Shown here in pieces: positions 51,110 through 64,000 of a stretch of 64,000 nt of DNA (within the stretch, counting starts at the first letter, position 1; every line of letters starts with the position of its first letter). The notes under the pieces are model-generated. The model was given only the letters and a program-made list of their open reading frames with translations, was not told the DNA's origin and searched no databases. Source of the DNA: Acanthacorydalis orientalis (lineage: Eukaryota > Arthropoda > Insecta > Megaloptera > Corydalidae); the NCBI GenBank assembly GCA_034766995.1, contig CM068322.1, positions 35,349,439 to 35,413,438 of the forward strand, read 5' to 3'. The translations under genes and the position numbers were made by a program.

Positions 51110-54022
51110 GATATCCGCCGCGGATATGATAATCGCCGTATCCGCCATATCCGCATATCCGCAAAATCCAAAAAAATGCGATTTTTGGGGGTTTTTGAGT
51201 TATTTTTGGTATTTATTATTATCTTATGATATAGAACATGAGAATACGCATCGAACAGTATGAAATTTTTGTCATTTTTTTTACATTTTGGCTATTTTAA
51301 GCAAGAAAAACGTTTATTTTTGCGTATCCGCCATATCCGCATATCCGCAAAATCCAAAGAAATGCGATTTTGGGGGGTTTTTGAGTTATTTTTGGTATTT
51401 ATTATTATCTTATGATATAGAACATGAGAATACGCATCGAACAGTATGAAATTTTTGTCATTTTTTTTACATTTTGGATATTTTAAGCAAGAAAAATGTT
51501 TATTTTTGCGTATCCGCCATATCCGCATATCCGCAAAATCCAAAGAAATGCGATTTTGGGGGGTTTTTGAGTTATTTTTGGTATTTATTATTATCTTATG
51601 ATATAGAACATGAGAATACGCATCGTACAGTATGAAAATTTTGTCATTTTTTTACATTTTGGCTATTTTAAGCAAGAAAAACGTTTATTTTTGCGTATCC
51701 GCCATATCCGCATATCCGCAAAATCCAAAGATATGCGATTTTGGGGGTTTTTTGAGTTATTTTTGGTATTTATTATTATCTTATGATATAGAACATGAGA
51801 ATACGCATCGAACAGTATGAAATTTTTGTCATTTTTTTTACATTTTGGATATTTTAAGCAAGAAAAATGTTTATTTTTGCGTATCCGCCATATCCGCATA
51901 TCCGCAAAATCCAAAGAAATGCGATTTTGGGGGGTTTTTGAGTTATTTTTGGTATTTATTATTATCTTATGATATAGAACATGAGAATACGCATCGTACA
52001 GTATGAAAATTTTGTCATTTTTTTACATTTTGGCAATTTTAAGCAAGAAAAACGTTTATTTTTGCGTATCCGCCATATCCGCATATCCGCAAAATCCAAA
52101 GAAATGCGTTTTTGGGGGGTTTTTGAGCTATTTTTGGTATTTATTATTATCTTATGATATAGAACATGAGAATACGCATCGAACAGTATGAAATTTTTGT
52201 CATTTTTTTTACATTTTGGATATTTTAAGCAAGAAAAACGTTTATTTTTGCGGATGTTTTGCGGATATTTCGCGGTTTTTGTCACTTTTTCGGTATCAAT
52301 TATGAACCTATGTTAATTTTGTCTCTTTTACGATATAGAACATGAGAATACGCATCGAACGGTATGAAATAGTTACTAGTTTTATAACATTTTGCATATT
52401 TTATGAAGGAATAACGGACATTTTTGCAGATTTTTTGCGTTTTTTTTGATATTTCCGACATTTATTATGGACCGATGTTAATTTTGTCTAGAAATATACA
52501 TAAAGCATTAAAAGACGAATCGACCAGTATTAACTAGTTACCAAAATATCCTACATATCAACAAAATAAACCATATCCGCCATATCCTCAATATCCGCCA
52601 TGTCCGCAATATATAAAATATCCAAATTGTTTTAAAAATGGCAACTATTTCATACCGGTCGATGCGTATATAATTGTTCTATATCATATCTTATTTAAAA
52701 TTAGTATCAGTCCATAAAATATGTAGGAAATATCAAATAAACTGCAAAAAATCACATTTTTTTGATATTGCGGATAATGTGGATATTTCGTATATGGTGG
52801 ATATTACGGATATTGCTTATTTTGTGGATATGTAGGATAATTTGGCAACTAATTAATACTGGTCGATTCGTCTTTTAATGCTTTATGTATATTTCTAGAC
52901 TAAATTAATATCTGTCCGTAATAAATGTCGGAAATATCATAAAAACCGCAAAAAATCAGCAAAAATTACAGTTTTTCCTTCATAAAATACCCAAAATGTT
53001 ATAAAACTAGCAACTATTTCATACTGTTCTATGCGTTATTTAATGTTCTATTTCATACTTGAGTCAAAATTGACATCGGTTTATAATAGATACCGAAAAA
53101 GTCACAAAAACCGCGAAAAATTAACAAAAATAAAGGTTTTTCATGGCTAAAAGATCCAAAATGCTATAAAAATGGCAACTATTTCATACTATCCGATGCG
53201 TATTTTAATATACTATATCATACATGAGTCAAAATTAACATCGGTTTATAAAAGATACCAAAAAAGTCACAAAAACCGCGAAAAATTCGCGAAATTAAAG
53301 GTTTTTCATGCCTAAAATATTCAAAATGTTAAAAAAGTGGCAACTATTTCATACTATCCGATGCCTATTTTAATGTTCTATATCATAAATGAGACAAAAA
53401 TAACATCGGTTCATAATGGATACCGAAAAAGTTACAAAAACCGCGAAATATCCGCAAAATATCCGTAAAAAAAAACGTTTTTCTTGCTTAAAATAGCCAA
53501 AATGTAAAAAAAATGACAAAAATTTCATACTGTTCGATGCGTATTCTCATGTTCTATATCATAAGATAATAATAAATACCAAAAATAACTCAAAAAACCC
53601 CCAAAATCGCATTTCTTTGGATTTTGCGGATATGCGGATATGGCGGATACGCAAAAATAAACGTTTTTCTTGCTTAAAATATCCAAAATGTAAAAAAAAT
53701 GACAAAAATTTCATACTGTTCGATGCGTATTCTCATGTTCTATATCATAAGATAATAATAATAACCAAAAATAACTCAAAAAACCCCCAAAATCGCATTT
53801 CTTTGGATTTTGCGGATATGCGGATATGGCGGATACGCAAAATTAAACGTTTTTCTTGCTTAAAATATCCAAAATGTAAAAAAAATGACAAAAATTTCAT
53901 ACTGTTCGATGCGTATTTTAATGTTCTATATCATAAGATAATAATAAATAACAAAAAATAACAAAAAACCCCCAAAAATCGCATTTTTTTGGATTTTGCG
54001 GATATGCGGATATGGCGGATAT
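51110..54022. repeat. satellite unit 9 (2913 bp; n=6, m=3)
   Basis: The six right-facing copies carry the same ordered set of variants as unit 13, including GAAAAATGTTTATT twice and CAAAGATATGCG once. L2 is T type. A left-facing copy has AATAATAATAACCAAAA. Confidence 0.93.
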
Positions 54023-56562
54023 GATATCCGCCGCGGATATGATAATCGCCGTATCCGCCATATCCGCAAATCCGCAAAATCCAAAAAAATGCGATTTTTG
54101 GGGGTTTTTGAGTTATTTTTGGTATTTATTATTATCTTATGATATAGAACATGAGAATACGCATCGTACAGTATGAAAATTTTGTCATTTTTTTACATTT
54201 TGGCAATTTTAAGCAAGAAAAACGTTTATTTTTGCGTATCCGCCATATCCGCATATCCGCAAAATCCAAAGAAATGCGTTTTTGGGGGGTTTTTGAGCTA
54301 TTTTTGGTATTTATTATTATCTTATGATATAGAACATGAGAATACGCATCGAACAGTATGAAATTTTTGTCATTTTTTTTACATTTTGGATATTTTAAGC
54401 AAGAAAAACGTTTATTTTTGCGTATCCGCCATATCCGCATATCCGCAAAATCCAAAGAAATGCGATTTTGGGGGGTTTTTGAGTTATTTTTGGTATTTAT
54501 TATTATCTTATGATATAGAACATGAGAATACGCATCGTACAGTATGAAAATTTTGTCATTTTTTTACATTTTGGCTATTTTAAGCAAGAAAAACGTTTAT
54601 TTTTGCGTATCCGCCATATCCGCATATCCGCAAAATCCAAAGAAATGCGATTTTGGGGTTTTTTTGAGTTATTTTTGGTATTTATTATTATCTTATGATA
54701 TAGAACATGAGAATACGCATCGAACAGTATGAAATTTTTGTCATTTTTTTTACATTTTGGCTATTTTAAGCAAGAAAAATGTTTATTTTTGCGTATCCGC
54801 CATATCCGCATATCCGCAAAATCCAAAGAAATGCGATTTTGGGGGGTTTTTGAGCTATTTTTGGTATTTATTATTATCTTATGATATAGAACATGAGAAT
54901 ACGCATCGAACAGTATGAAATTTTTGTCATTTTTTTTACATTTTGGATATTTTAAGCAAGAAAAACGTTTATTTTTGCGGATGTTTTGCGGATATTTCGC
55001 GGTTTTTGTCACTTTTTCGGTATCAATTATGAACCTATGTTAATTTTGTCTCTTTTACGATATAGAACATGAGAATACGCATCGAACGGTATGAAATAGT
55101 TACTAGTTTTATAACATTTTGCATATTTTATGAAGGAATAACGGACATTTTTGCAGATTTTTTGCGTTTTTTTTGATATTTCCGACATTTATTATGGACC
55201 GATGTTAATTTTGTCTAGAAATATACATAAAGCATTAAAAGACGAATCGACCAGTATTAACTAGTTACCAAAATATCCTACATATCAACAAAATAAACCA
55301 TATCCGCCATATCCTCAATATCCGCCATGTCCGCAATATATAAAATATCCAAATTGTTTTAAAAATGGCAACTATTTCATACCGGTCGATGCGTATATAA
55401 TTGTTCTATATCATATCTTATTTAAAATTAGTATCAGTCCATAAAATATGTAGGAAATATCAAATAAACTGCAAAAAATCACATTTTTTAGATATTGCGG
55501 ATAATGTGGATATTTCGTATATGGTGGATATTACGGATATTGCTTATTTTGTGGATATGTAGGATAATTTGGCAACTAATTAATACTGGTCGATTCGTCT
55601 TTTAATGCTTTATGTATATTTCTAGACTAAATTAATATCTGTCCGTAATAAATGTCGGAAATATCATAAAAACCGCAAAAAATCAGCAAAAATTACAGTT
55701 TTTCCTTCATAAAATACCCAAAATGTTATAAAACTAGCAACTATTTCATACTGTTCTATGCGTTATTTAATGTTCTATTTCATACTTGAGTCAAAATTGA
55801 CATCGGTTTATAATAGATACCGAAAAAGTCACAAAAACCGCGAAAAATTAACAAAAATAAAGGTTTTTCATGGCTAAAAGATCCAAAATGCTATAAAAAT
55901 GGCAACTATTTCATACTATCCGATGCGTATTTTAATATACTATATCATACATGAGTCAAAATTAACATCGGTTTATAAAAGATACCAAAAAAGTCACAAA
56001 AACCGCGAAAAATTCGCGAAATTAAAGGTTTTTCATGCCTAAAATATTCAAAATGTTAAAAAAGTGGCAACTATTTCATACTATCCGATGCCTATTTTAA
56101 TGTTCTATATCATAAATGAGACAAAAATAACATCGGTTCATAATGGATACCGAAAAAGTTACAAAAACCGCGAAATATCCGCAAAATATCCGTAAAAAAA
56201 AACGTTTTTCTTGCTTAAAATAGCCAAAATGTAAAAAAAATGACAAAAATTTCATACTGTTCGATGCGTATTCTCATGTTCTATATCATAAGATAATAAT
56301 AAATACCAAAAATAACTCAAAAAACCCCCAAAATCGCATTTCTTTTGATTTTGCGGATATGCGGATATGGCGGATACGCAAAAATAAACGTTTTTCTTGC
56401 TTAAAATATCCAAAATGTAAAAAAAATGACAAAATTTCATACTGTTCGATGCGTATTTTAATGTTCTATATCATAAGATAATAATAAATAACAAAAAATA
56501 ACAAAAAACCCCCAAAAATCGCATTTTTTTGGATTTTGCGGATATGCGGATATGGCGGATAT
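54023..56562. repeat. satellite unit 10 (2540 bp; n=5, m=2)
   Basis: The only complete unit whose first right-facing copy is the GTACAG/GGCAATTTT type, so the usual first copies appear deleted. The dyad arm reads CGCAAATCCGC. L2 is T type, with the TTTTTTAGATATTG variant of unit 8. Confidence 0.93.
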
Positions 56563-58919
56563 GATATCCGCCGCGGATATGATAATCGCCGTATCCGCCA
56601 TATCCGCATATCCGCAAAATCCAAAAAAATTCGATTTTTGGGGGTTTTTGAGTTATTTTTGGTATTTATTATTATCTTATGATATAGAACATGAGAATAC
56701 GCATCGAACAGTATGAAATTTTTGTCATTTTTTTTACATTTTGGCTATTTTAAGCAAGAAAAACGTTTATTTTTGCGTATCCGCCATATCCGCATATCCG
56801 CAAAATCCAAAGAAATGCGATTTTGGGGGGTTTTTGAGTTATTTTTGGTATTTATTATTATCTTATGATATAGAACATGAGAATACGCATCGTACAGTAT
56901 GAAAATTTTGTCATTTTTTTACATTTTGGCTATTTTAAGCAAGAAAAACGTTTATTTTTGCGTATCCGCCATATCCGCATATCCGCAAAATCCAAAGAAA
57001 TGCGATTTTGGGGGTTTTTTGAGTTATTTTTGGTATTTATTATTATCTTATGATATAGAACATGAGAATACGCATCGAACAGTATGAAATTTTTGTCATT
57101 TTTTTTACATTTTGGATATTTTAAGCAAGAAAAATGTTTATTTTTGCGTATCCGCCATATCCGCATATCCGCAAAATCCAAAGAAATGCGATTTTGGGGG
57201 GTTTTTGAGCTATTTTTGGTATTTATTATTATCTTATGATATAGAACATGAGAATACGCATCGAACAGTATGAAATTTTTGTCATTTTTTTTACATTTTG
57301 GATATTTTAAGCAAGAAAAACGTTTATTTTTGCGGATGTTTTGCGGATATTTCGCGGTTTTTGTCACTTTTTCGGTATCAATTATGAACCTATGTTAATT
57401 TTGTCTCTTTTACGATATAGAACATGAGAATACGCATCGAACGGTATGAAATAGTTACTAGTTTTATAACATTTTGCATATTTTATGAAGGAATAACGGA
57501 CATTTTTGCAGATTTTTTGCGTTTTTTTTGATATTTCCGACATTTATTATGGACCGATGTTAATTTTGTCTAGAAATATACATAAAGCATTAAAAGACGA
57601 ATCGACCAGTATTAACTAGTTACCAAAATATCCTACATATCAACAAAATAAACCATATCCGCCATATCCTCAATATCCGCCATGTCCGCAATATATAAAA
57701 TATCCAAATTGTTTTAAAAATGGCAACTATTTCATACCGGTCGATGCGTATATAATTGTTCTATATCATATCTTATTTAAAATTAGTATCAGTCCATAAA
57801 ATATGTAGGAAATATCAAATAAACTGCAAAAAATCACATTTTTTTGATATTGCGGATAATGTGGATATTTCGTATATGGTGGATATTACGGATATTGCTT
57901 ATTTTGTGGATATGTAGGATAATTTGGCAACTAATTAATACTGGTCGATTCGTCTTTTAATGCTTTATGTATATTTCTAGACAAACTTAACATCGGTCCA
58001 TAATAAATGTCGGAAATATCAAAAAAAAACGCAAAAAATCTGCAAAAATTACAGTTTTTCCTTCATAAAATACCCAAAATGTTATAAAACTAGCAACTAT
58101 TTCATACTGTTCTATGCGTTATTTAATGTTCTATTTCATACTTGAGTCAAAATTGACATCGGTTTATAATAGATACCGAAAAAGTCACAAAAACCGCGAA
58201 AAATTAACAAAAATAAAGGTTTTTCATGGCTAAAAGATCCAAAATGCTATAAAAATGGCAACTATTTCATACTATCCGATGCGTATTTTAATATACTATA
58301 TCATACATGAGTCAAAATTAACATCGGTTTATAAAAGATACCAAAAAAGTCACAAAAACCGCGAAAAATTCGCGAAATTAAAGGTTTTTCATGCCTAAAA
58401 TATTCAAAATGTTAAAAAAGTGGCAACTATTTCATACTATCCGATGCCTATTTTAATGTTCTATATCATAAATGAGACAAAAATAACATCGGTTCATAAT
58501 GGATACCGAAAAAGTTACAAAAACCGCGAAATATCCGCAAAATATCCGTAAAAAAAAAACGTTTTTCTTGCTTAAAATAGCCAAAATGTAAAAAAAATGA
58601 CAAAAATTTCATACTGTTCGATGCGTATTCTCATGTTCTATATCATAAGATAATAATAAATACCAAAAATAACTCAAAAAACCCCCAAAATCGCATTTCT
58701 TTGGATTTTGCGGATATGCGGATATGGCGGATACGCAAAAATAAACGTTTTTCTTGCTTAAAATATCCAAAATGTAAAAAAAATGACAAAATTTCATACT
58801 GTTCGATGCGTATTTTAATGTTCTATATCATAAGATAATAATAAATAACAAAAAATAACAAAAAACCCCCAAAAATCGCATTTTTTTGGATTTTGCGGAT
58901 ATGCGGATATGGCGGATAT
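56563..58919. repeat. satellite unit 11 (2357 bp; n=4, m=2)
   Basis: L2 is C type with nine A in ATCAAAAAAAAACGC (units 5-7 have eight). One right-facing copy keeps GAAAAATGTTTATT, linking it to units 9, 10 and 13. Confidence 0.93.
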
Positions 58920-61277
58920 GATATCCGCCGCGGATATGATAATCGCCGTATCCGCCATATCCGCATATCCGCAAAATCCAAAAAAATGCGATTTTTGGGG
59001 GTTTTTGAGTTATTTTTGGTATTTATTATTATCTTATGATATAGAACATGAGAATACGCATCGAACAGTATGAAATTTTTGTCATTTTTTTTACATTTTG
59101 GCTATTTTAAGCAAGAAAAACGTTTATTTTTGCGTATCCGCCATATCCGCATATCCGCAAAATCCAAAGAAATGCGATTTTGGGGGTTTTTTGAGTTATT
59201 TTTGGTATTTATTATTATCTTATGATATAGAACATGAGAATACGCATCGAACAGTATGAAATTTTTGTCATTTTTTTTACATTTTGGATATTTTAAGCAA
59301 GAAAAACGTTTATTTTTGCGTATCCGCCATATCCGCATATCCGCAAAATCCAAAGAAATGCGATTTTGGGGGGTTTTTGAGTTATTTTTGGTATTTATTA
59401 TTATCTTATGATATAGAACATGAGAATACGCATCGTACAGTATGAAAATTTTGTCATTTTTTTACATTTTGGCAATTTTAAGCAAGAAAAACGTTTATTT
59501 TTGCGTATCCGCCATATCCGCATATCCGCAAAATCCAAAGAAATGCGTTTTTGGGGGGTTTTTGAGCTATTTTTGGTATTTATTATTATCTTATGATATA
59601 GAACATGAGAATACGCATCGAACAGTATGAAATTTTTGTCATTTTTTTTTACATTTTGGATATTTTAAGCAAGAAAAACGTTTATTTTTGCGGATGTTTT
59701 GCGGATATTTCGCGGTTTTTGTCACTTTTTCGGTATCAATTATGAACCTATGTTAATTTTGTCTCTTTTACGATATAGAACATGAGAATACGCATCGAAC
59801 GGTATGAAATAGTTACTAGTTTTATAACATTTTGCATATTTTATGAAGGAATAACGGACATTTTTGCAGATTTTTTGCGTTTTTTTTGATATTTCCGACA
59901 TTTATTATGGACCGATGTTAATTTTGTCTAGAAATATACATAAAGCATTAAAAGACGAATCGACCAGTATTAACTAGTTACCAAAATATCCTACATATCA
60001 ACAAAATAAACCATATCCGCCATATCCTCAATATCCGCCATGTCCGCAATATATAAAATATCCAAATTGTTTTAAAAATGGCAACTATTTCATACCGGTC
60101 GATGCGTATATAATTGTTCTATATCATATCTTATTTAAAATTAGTATCAGTCCATAAAATATGTAGGAAATATCAAATAAACTGCAAAAAATCACATTTT
60201 TTTGATATTGCGGATAATGTGGATATTTCGTATATGGTGGATATTACGGATATTGCTTATTTTGTGGATATGTAGGATAATTTGGCAACTAATTAATACT
60301 GGTCGATTCGTCTTTTAATGCTTTATGTATATTTCTAGACAAACTTAACATCGGTCCATAATAAATGTCGGAAATATCAAAAAAAAACGCAAAAAATCTG
60401 CAAAAATTACAGTTTTTCCTTCATAAAATACCCAAAATGTTATAAAACTAGCAACTATTTCATACTGTTCTATGCGTTATTTAATGTTCTATTTCATACT
60501 TGAGTCAAAATTGACATCGGTTTATAATAGATACCGAAAAAGTCACAAAAACCGCGAAAAATTAACAAAAATAAAGGTTTTTCATGGCTAAAAGATCCAA
60601 AATGCTATAAAAATGGCAACTATTTCATACTATCCGATGCGTATTTTAATATACTATATCATACATGAGTCAAAATTAACATCGGTTTATAAAAGATACC
60701 AAAAAAGTCACAAAAACCGCGAAAAATTCGCGAAATTAAAGGTTTTTCATGCCTAAAATATTCAAAATGTTAAAAAAGTGGCAACTATTTCATACTATCC
60801 GATGCCTATTTTAATGTTCTATATCATAAATGAGACAAAAATAACATCGGTTCATAATGGATACCGAAAAAGTTACAAAAACCGCGAAATATCCGCAAAA
60901 TATCCGTAAAAAAAAACGTTTTTCTTGCTTAAAATATCCAAAATGTAAAAAAAATGACAAAAATTTCATACTGTTCGATGCGTATTCTCATGTTCTATAT
61001 CATAAGATAATAATAAATACCAAAAATAACTCAAAAAACCCCCAAAATCGCATTTCTTTGGATTTTGCGGATTTGCGGATATGGCGGATACGCAAAAATA
61101 AACGTTTTTCTTGCTTAAAATATCCAAAATGTAAAAAAAATGACAAAAATTTCATACTGTTCGATGCGTATTTTAATGTTCTATATCATAAGATAATAAT
61201 AAATAACAAAAAATAACAAAAAACCCCCAAAAATCGCATTTTTTTGGATTTTGCGGATATGCGGATATGGCGGATAT
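58920..61277. repeat. satellite unit 12 (2358 bp; n=4, m=2)
   Basis: The variant order of its right-facing copies equals units 5 and 8. L2 is C type with nine A, as in unit 11. The left-facing core near 60927 reads AAAATATCC where other units have AAAATAGCC. Confidence 0.93.
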
Positions 61278-64000
61278 GATATCCGCCGCGGATATGATAA
61301 TCGCCGTATCCGCCATATCCGCATATCCGCAAAATCCAAAAAAATGCGATTTTTGGGGGTTTTTGAGTTATTTTTGGTATTTATTATTATCTTATGATAT
61401 AGAACATGAGAATACGCATCGAACAGTATGAAATTTTTGTCATTTTTTTTACATTTTGGCTATTTTAAGCAAGAAAAACGTTTATTTTTGCGTATCCGCC
61501 ATATCCGCATATCCGCAAAATCCAAAGAAATGCGATTTTGGGGGGTTTTTGAGTTATTTTTGGTATTTATTATTATCTTATGATATAGAACATGAGAATA
61601 CGCATCGAACAGTATGAAATTTTTGTCATTTTTTTTACATTTTGGATATTTTAAGCAAGAAAAATGTTTATTTTTGCGTATCCGCCATATCCGCATATCC
61701 GCAAAATCCAAAGAAATGCGATTTTGGGGGGTTTTTGAGTTATTTTTGGTATTTATTATTATCTTATGATATAGAACATGAGAATACGCATCGTACAGTA
61801 TGAAAATTTTGTCATTTTTTTACATTTTGGCTATTTTAAGCAAGAAAAACGTTTATTTTTGCGTATCCGCCATATCCGCATATCCGCAAAATCCAAAGAT
61901 ATGCGATTTTGGGGGTTTTTTGAGTTATTTTTGGTATTTATTATTATCTTATGATATAGAACATGAGAATACGCATCGAACAGTATGAAATTTTTGTCAT
62001 TTTTTTTACATTTTGGATATTTTAAGCAAGAAAAATGTTTATTTTTGCGTATCCGCCATATCCGCATATCCGCAAAATCCAAAGAAATGCGATTTTGGGG
62101 GGTTTTTGAGTTATTTTTGGTATTTATTATTATCTTATGATATAGAACATGAGAATACGCATCGTACAGTATGAAAATTTTGTCATTTTTTTACATTTTG
62201 GCAATTTTAAGCAAGAAAAACGTTTATTTTTGCGTATCCGCCATATCCGCATATCCGCAAAATCCAAAGAAATGCGTTTTTGGGGGGTTTTTGAGCTATT
62301 TTTGGTATTTATTATTATCTTATGATATAGAACATGAGAATACGCATCGAACAGTATGAAATTTTTGTCATTTTTTTTACATTTTGGATATTTTAAGCAA
62401 GAAAAACGTTTATTTTTGCGGATGTTTTGCGGATATTTCGCGGTTTTTGTCACTTTTTCGGTATCAATTATGAACCTATGTTAATTTTGTCTCTTTTACG
62501 ATATAGAACATGAGAATACGCATCGAACGGTATGAAATAGTTACTAGTTTTATAACATTTTGCATATTTTATGAAGGAATAACGGACATTTTTGCAGATT
62601 TTTTGCGTTTTTTTTGATATTCCCGACATTTATTATGGACCGATGTTAATTTTGTCTAGAAATATACATAAAGCATTAAAAGACGAATCGACCAGTATTA
62701 ACTAGTTACCAAAATATCCTACATATCAACAAAATAAACCATATCCGCCATATCCTCAATATCCGCCATGTCCGCAATATATAAAATATCCAAATTGTTT
62801 TAAAAATGGCAACTATTTCATACCGGTCGATGCGTATATAATTGTTCTATATCATATCTTATTTAAAATTAGTATCAGTCCATAAAATATGTAGGAAATA
62901 TCAAATAAACTGCAAAAAATCACATTTTTTTGATATTGCGGATAATGTGGATATTTCGTATATGGTGGATATTACGGATATTGCTTATTTTGTGGATATG
63001 TAGGATAATTTGGCAACTAATTAATACTGGTCGATTCGTCTTTTAATGCTTTATGTATATTTCTAGACTAAATTAATATCTGTCCGTAATAAATGTCGGA
63101 AATATCATAAAAACCGCAAAAAATCAGCAAAAATTACAGTTTTTCCTTCATAAAATACCCAAAATGTTATAAAACTAGCAACTATTTCATACTGTTCTAT
63201 GCGTTATTTAATGTTCTATTTCATACTTGAGTCAAAATTGACATCGGTTTATAATAGATACCGAAAAAGTCACAAAAACCGCGAAAAATTAACAAAAATA
63301 AAGGTTTTTCATGGCTAAAAGATCCAAAATGCTATAAAAATGGCAACTATTTCATACTATCCGATGCGTATTTTAATATACTATATCATACATGAGTCAA
63401 AATTAACATCGGTTTATAAAAGATACCAAAAAAGTCACAAAAACCGCGAAAAATTCGCGAAATTAAAGGTTTTTCATGCCTAAAATATTCAAAATGTTAA
63501 AAAAGTGGCAACTATTTCATACTATCCGATGCCTATTTTAATGTTCTATATCATAAATGAGACAAAAATAACATCGGTTCATAATGGATACCGAAAAAGT
63601 TACAAAAACCGCGAAATATCCGCAAAATATCCGTAAAAAAAAAAGGTTTTTCTTGCTTAAAATAGCCAAAATGTAAAAAAAATGACAAAAATTTCATACT
63701 GTTCGATGCGTATTCTCATGTTCTATATCATAAGATAATAATAAATACCAAAAATAACTCAAAAAACCCCCAAAATCGCATTTCTTTGGATTTTGCGGAT
63801 ATGCGGATATGGCGGATACGCAAAAATAAACGTTTTTCTTGCTTAAAATATCCAAAATGTAAAAAAAATGACAAAAATTTCATACTGTTCGATGCGTATT
63901 CTCATGTTCTATATCATAAGATAATAATAAATACCAAAAATAACTCAAAAAACCCCCAAAATCGCATTTCTTTGGATTTTGCGGATATGCGGATATGGCG
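61278..64000. repeat. satellite unit 13 (cut by the window end; n=6)
   Basis: The right-facing run copies unit 9. L2 is T type. The private variant GATATTCCCGACATT lies near 62617. Two left-facing copies are present when the window ends, so the array continues. Confidence 0.93.

Larger units (their letters stand above)
31706..64000. repeat. higher-order, inverted-repeat satellite array (32.3 kb, open to the right)
   Basis: Everything here is built from one AT-rich monomer family recognisable by CTATTTCATACTG, CGATGCGTATT and GTTCTATATCAT, or their complements. Core monomers are about 164-177 bp (one is 203). An expanded form of 185-186 bp carries a tract such as GCGGATATGCGGATATGGCG. Left of each 'dyad A' (GATATCCGCCGCGGATATGA) the monomers face one way, and right of it they are reverse complements. 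A second turn-round ('dyad B') lies in the core of each unit, with a single ~150-bp monomer as spacer. Unit order is: dyad A, n right-facing 185-bp copies, three core monomers, dyad B, five core monomers facing the other way, m left-facing 185-bp copies, next dyad A. There are 13 dyad A sites. No transposase, integrase or real gene is present. Open frames inside are artefacts of a period near 62 codons. Confidence 0.95.

Noticed and set aside
31756..62453. Dozens of near-identical open frames of 62-145 codons in the satellite (for example those containing FADMRIWRIRKNKRF)
   Set aside because: They occur on both strands at the same monomers, have no independent starts, and exist because 186 bases equals 62 codons. 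Single-base length changes break them without any compensating pattern. They are repeat shadows, not genes.
31706..64000. CENP-B box inside the satellite
   Set aside because: TTCGATGCGTATT is frequent, but I see no copy followed by the required CGGG, so the motif is not met.
31706..64000. CRISPR array or other prokaryotic repeat system
   Set aside because: The repeats are contiguous 165-185 bp monomers in both orientations, without unique spacers, in a eukaryotic context.

Overview
The window reads as nuclear DNA of an arthropod, most likely an insect. The coding exons are rich in CpG and in G/C at third codon positions, and they sit in AT-rich non-coding DNA full of (TA)n microsatellites. 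Introns are short (62-226 bp) with ordinary GT...AG ends. Mariner, RTE-type and endonuclease-bearing element fossils lie between the genes. No order or species can be assigned from the sequence alone, and nothing bacterial is present.

Layout. (1) 1-5.1 kb, plus strand: the last two exons of mitoguardin (Miga, 333-944), then a complete four-exon SUMO protease of the Ulp1/SENP1-2 class (2799-5072, 631 aa). (2) 5.1-16.3 kb: no recognisable gene. This stretch holds two long imperfect hairpins (9349-9507 and 12421-12534), a decayed pentanucleotide repeat, microsatellites and a short dispersed repeat. (3) 16.4-22.2 kb, minus strand: the last two exons of an unrecognised, probably secreted protein, with four cysteines near the start followed by a 600-residue Ser/Thr/acidic tail. 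(4) 22.2-31.7 kb: broken transposons (four mariner pieces, three RTE-type 3' ends, one endonuclease-domain fragment, one hAT-like non-autonomous candidate) and many (TA)n runs. (5) 31.7-64.0 kb: half the window is one satellite array that runs off the right edge.

The array is the notable object. It is built from one ~165-bp monomer family and its expanded ~185-bp derivative, placed in both orientations so that each higher-order unit is a giant inverted repeat. Thirteen CCG/CGG-rich dyads ('dyad A') mark the units. Their spacings (1986, 2170, 2355-2358, 2540-2545, 2727, 2912-2913 bp) fit 1244 + 185.5 x k, where k is the number of 185-bp copies counted on the two sides. A block of linked variants in five units equals the reverse complement of the opposite arm, down to a private substitution seen only in unit 8, which is a direct sign of arm-to-arm sequence conversion. 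The many short open frames inside the array are by-products of a repeat length close to 62 codons and are not genes.

The genes show no shared pathway. Miga acts at the mitochondrial outer membrane and Ulp1 in nuclear SUMO removal; the minus-strand protein has no assigned role.
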